A DNA stretch of 64,000 nt, from the NCBI GenBank assembly GCA_027487845.1, contig JAIYCV010000024.1:1-64000 (forward strand), in the 5' to 3' direction. Of this stretch, positions 62,740-64,000 are shown piece after piece. The stretch comes from Flammeovirgaceae bacterium (lineage in GTDB: Bacteria > Bacteroidota > Bacteroidia > Cytophagales > Cyclobacteriaceae). A program made the position numbers and the translations under genes. Numbering within the stretch: the first letter of the stretch is position 1; the number at the start of each line of letters is the position of its first letter. Below the pieces are notes generated by a model, which was given only the letters and a program-made list of their open reading frames with translations, was not told the DNA's origin and made no database searches.

Positions 62740-62849
62740 AAAGCAGCCGCCAACAACGAATGTTTATGTCAGCTGCGGGTGACATGTTAAATTGAAGTTT
62801 AGTTTTTATTTTTCATTGGCTGCGATTTTACTGGACACCAGAAAAGAAT

Positions 62850-63593
62850 ATGAGAAAACCGATAAAAAATATTACTTCGATTGCTGACCTTTTAAAAAAC
62901 TTAAAGAGGGACACAGAAGATTACGAAGGACAAATTTGGTTCCGTGGACAAAGTGCTTTTACCTGGAAATTACAGCCAACATTTTTACGGAAAGAAAAGA
63001 ACGTATCAGAGTTCACATTGATAACGAAGTTCAAACAAAATGCATCACTGCTAATCAACAGACCTCCATCGAATTACTTTGACTGGCTATTTCAAATGCA
63101 ACACCATGGCGTTCCCACTCGACTATTAGATTGGACTGAAAGTGCACTTACAGCACTCTATTTTGCAGTCGAGGACAATAATTCAATAAGAAAGGATGGA
63201 GCACTTTGGATTTTGTTCCCAACTGAGCTCAATAAAAATGCTAATATCTATTCAGATGAGAACTTTTACATTCCTTCGTTTGAGGACATGGTTCTGAAAA
63301 ATTACAATCCGGAAGTATTTCATCAAGAGAAGAATACAAAACTTCTTCCAGTTGCTGCAATCGCTTCCAGAAATAACACTAGAATGCAAGCTCAGTTAGG
63401 AGTGTTTACGATAAGTCACAGGGACAAAACTCCTATTGAGGATATTGGTGATAAGGGTCATATTTGGAAATATAAAATACCTGCATCTCATAAGAAAACA
63501 ATTAAAAGTGAACTTGCACTCCTTGGAATAACTAAATTCCAAGTGTTTCCCGAATTATCAAGTATAGGAGAAATAATCAAAAACGGATTTTAA
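62850..63593 (+). CDS. FRG-domain protein
   Basis: 247 residues. The FRG domain is clear: IWFRGQSAFTWKLQPTFLR at residues 30-48, then WLFQMQHHGVPTRLLDWTESALTALYFAVED at about 80-110. Known: FRG domains are widespread, named after the Phe-Arg-Gly motif, and occur in phage-defence-associated and mobile loci; biochemical activity is not settled. The next gene begins 1 nt after its stop, so the two form one unit. Confidence 0.88.
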   Translation: MRKPIKNITSIADLLKNLKRDTEDYEGQIWFRGQSAFTWKLQPTFLRKEKNVSEFTLITKFKQNASLLINRPPSNYFDWLFQMQHHGVPTRLLDWTESALTALYFAVEDNNSIRKDGALWILFPTELNKNANIYSDENFYIPSFEDMVLKNYNPEVFHQEKNTKLLPVAAIASRNNTRMQAQLGVFTISHRDKTPIEDIGDKGHIWKYKIPASHKKTIKSELALLGITKFQVFPELSSIGEIIKNGF

Positions 63594-63594
63594 G

Positions 63595-64000
63595 ATGCCA
63601 TACATAGAAACAAACCTATTAACTCAGTCATCTATTCTCAAAATTTATTCTGAAAAGGAAGAGATAATTACTAATCCTGAGTATCAGCGAAATGGCGATA
63701 TCTGGGGGTTGGAGAAAAGACAATTACTTATCGACAGCATTCTTAATGAATATGACATACCTAAAATTTACTTTCATAAATTTAGTAAAGAAGAAAAAGA
63801 AAAAACAGGTAAAGACTATGCTATTATTGATGGGCGACAAAGGTTAGAAACAATTTGGAAATTCATTGACGGGGATTTTCCTTTGGCGACAGATTTTGAA
63901 TTTCTAAAAGACGCTTCAATACAAGCTGGCGGCCTAACTTATTCTGATTTAGCAAAAAAATATCCTAAACTTAAAATTAAGTTTGACTCAATTTCACTTC
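63595..64000 (+). CDS. DUF262-domain protein (3' partial)
   Basis: 135 codons visible; it runs off the window. DUF262 (ParB/Srx-like NTPase/nuclease superfamily) features: NPEYQRNGDIWGLEKRQLLIDSIL, then YDIPKIYFHK and IIDGRQRLETIWKFIDGDFPL, with the signature DGRQR at about residues 81-85. Known: DUF262 forms the N-terminal part of GmrSD-type restriction enzymes and other defence proteins. Whether a DUF1524/HNH part follows cannot be seen here. Confidence 0.88.
   Translation, partial: MPYIETNLLTQSSILKIYSEKEEIITNPEYQRNGDIWGLEKRQLLIDSILNEYDIPKIYFHKFSKEEKEKTGKDYAIIDGRQRLETIWKFIDGDFPLATDFEFLKDASIQAGGLTYSDLAKKYPKLKIKFDSISL

Noticed and set aside
63595-64000. Complete GmrSD type IV restriction enzyme
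   Set aside because: Only the DUF262 N-terminal part is in the window; the DUF1524 part is not visible.
1-64000. tRNA, rRNA or other well-known structural RNA genes
   Set aside because: None recognised by eye on either strand; a tRNAscan/Infernal run would be needed to exclude weak cases.

Overview
The window looks like a chromosomal segment of a Bacteroidota bacterium, most probably Cytophagales. The signs are a type IX secretion C-terminal sorting domain, a SusC/SusD pair, Bacteroidota-style -7 boxes (TAnnTTTG) with a -33 TTTG, weak Shine-Dalgarno signals, a GIN-domain protein, DUF2721 and DUF5690 proteins, and an arginine operon that uses the acetylated/succinylated-ornithine carbamoyltransferase. 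No rRNA, tRNA or CRISPR array was recognised. Assignments were made by reading motifs; no database search was run.

Layout. 1-10.9 kb: the 3' part of a large T9SS-exported adhesin-like protein, an alpha/beta hydrolase, an FtsX/MacB-type permease, a histidine kinase/OmpR-type regulator pair with a likely target gene, and a protein of two GH2-type jelly rolls. 11-18.8 kb: three more permeases of the same family, with no ATPase in the window. 18.8-26.1 kb: an accessory region with palindromic repeats, a GC-rich orphan gene with a 21-bp tandem array, a tightly coupled five-gene operon ending in a SLATT-like two-TM protein (candidate conflict/defence system), and a REP/RAYT transposase element. 26.2-33.1 kb: an MFS exporter, small secreted proteins, a TauE/SafE permease, small membrane proteins and DedA. 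33.2-42.5 kb: the arginine operon (GNAT, argG, argC, argD, argF', argB, argE, a four-helix-bundle gene, argH). 42.5-44.2 kb: DUF2721 and a Ste24-like M48 protease.

44.3-58.4 kb is two divergent gene sets around an XRE-cupin regulator. The minus strand carries susC, susD, a YncE/phosphoesterase lipoprotein, an alkaline-phosphatase-family enzyme and a glycerophosphodiesterase. The plus strand carries an HpnW-like FAD oxidoreductase, a PHP phosphatase and a DUF5690 transporter. Together they read as a scavenging locus for phosphate esters or phosphonates. 58.6-64 kb: an alpha/beta hydrolase, 1.6 kb of structured non-coding repeats, a second GC-rich orphan gene preceded by another 21-bp array, a small HExxH metallopeptidase-like protein, and an FRG-domain/DUF262 pair that runs off the right edge.

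The best candidate for an undescribed system is the SLATT operon at 20254-25085. Next are the two 21-bp-array orphan genes, the heptad repeats that frame a four-helix-bundle gene inside the arg operon, and the structured tandem leader upstream of argG.
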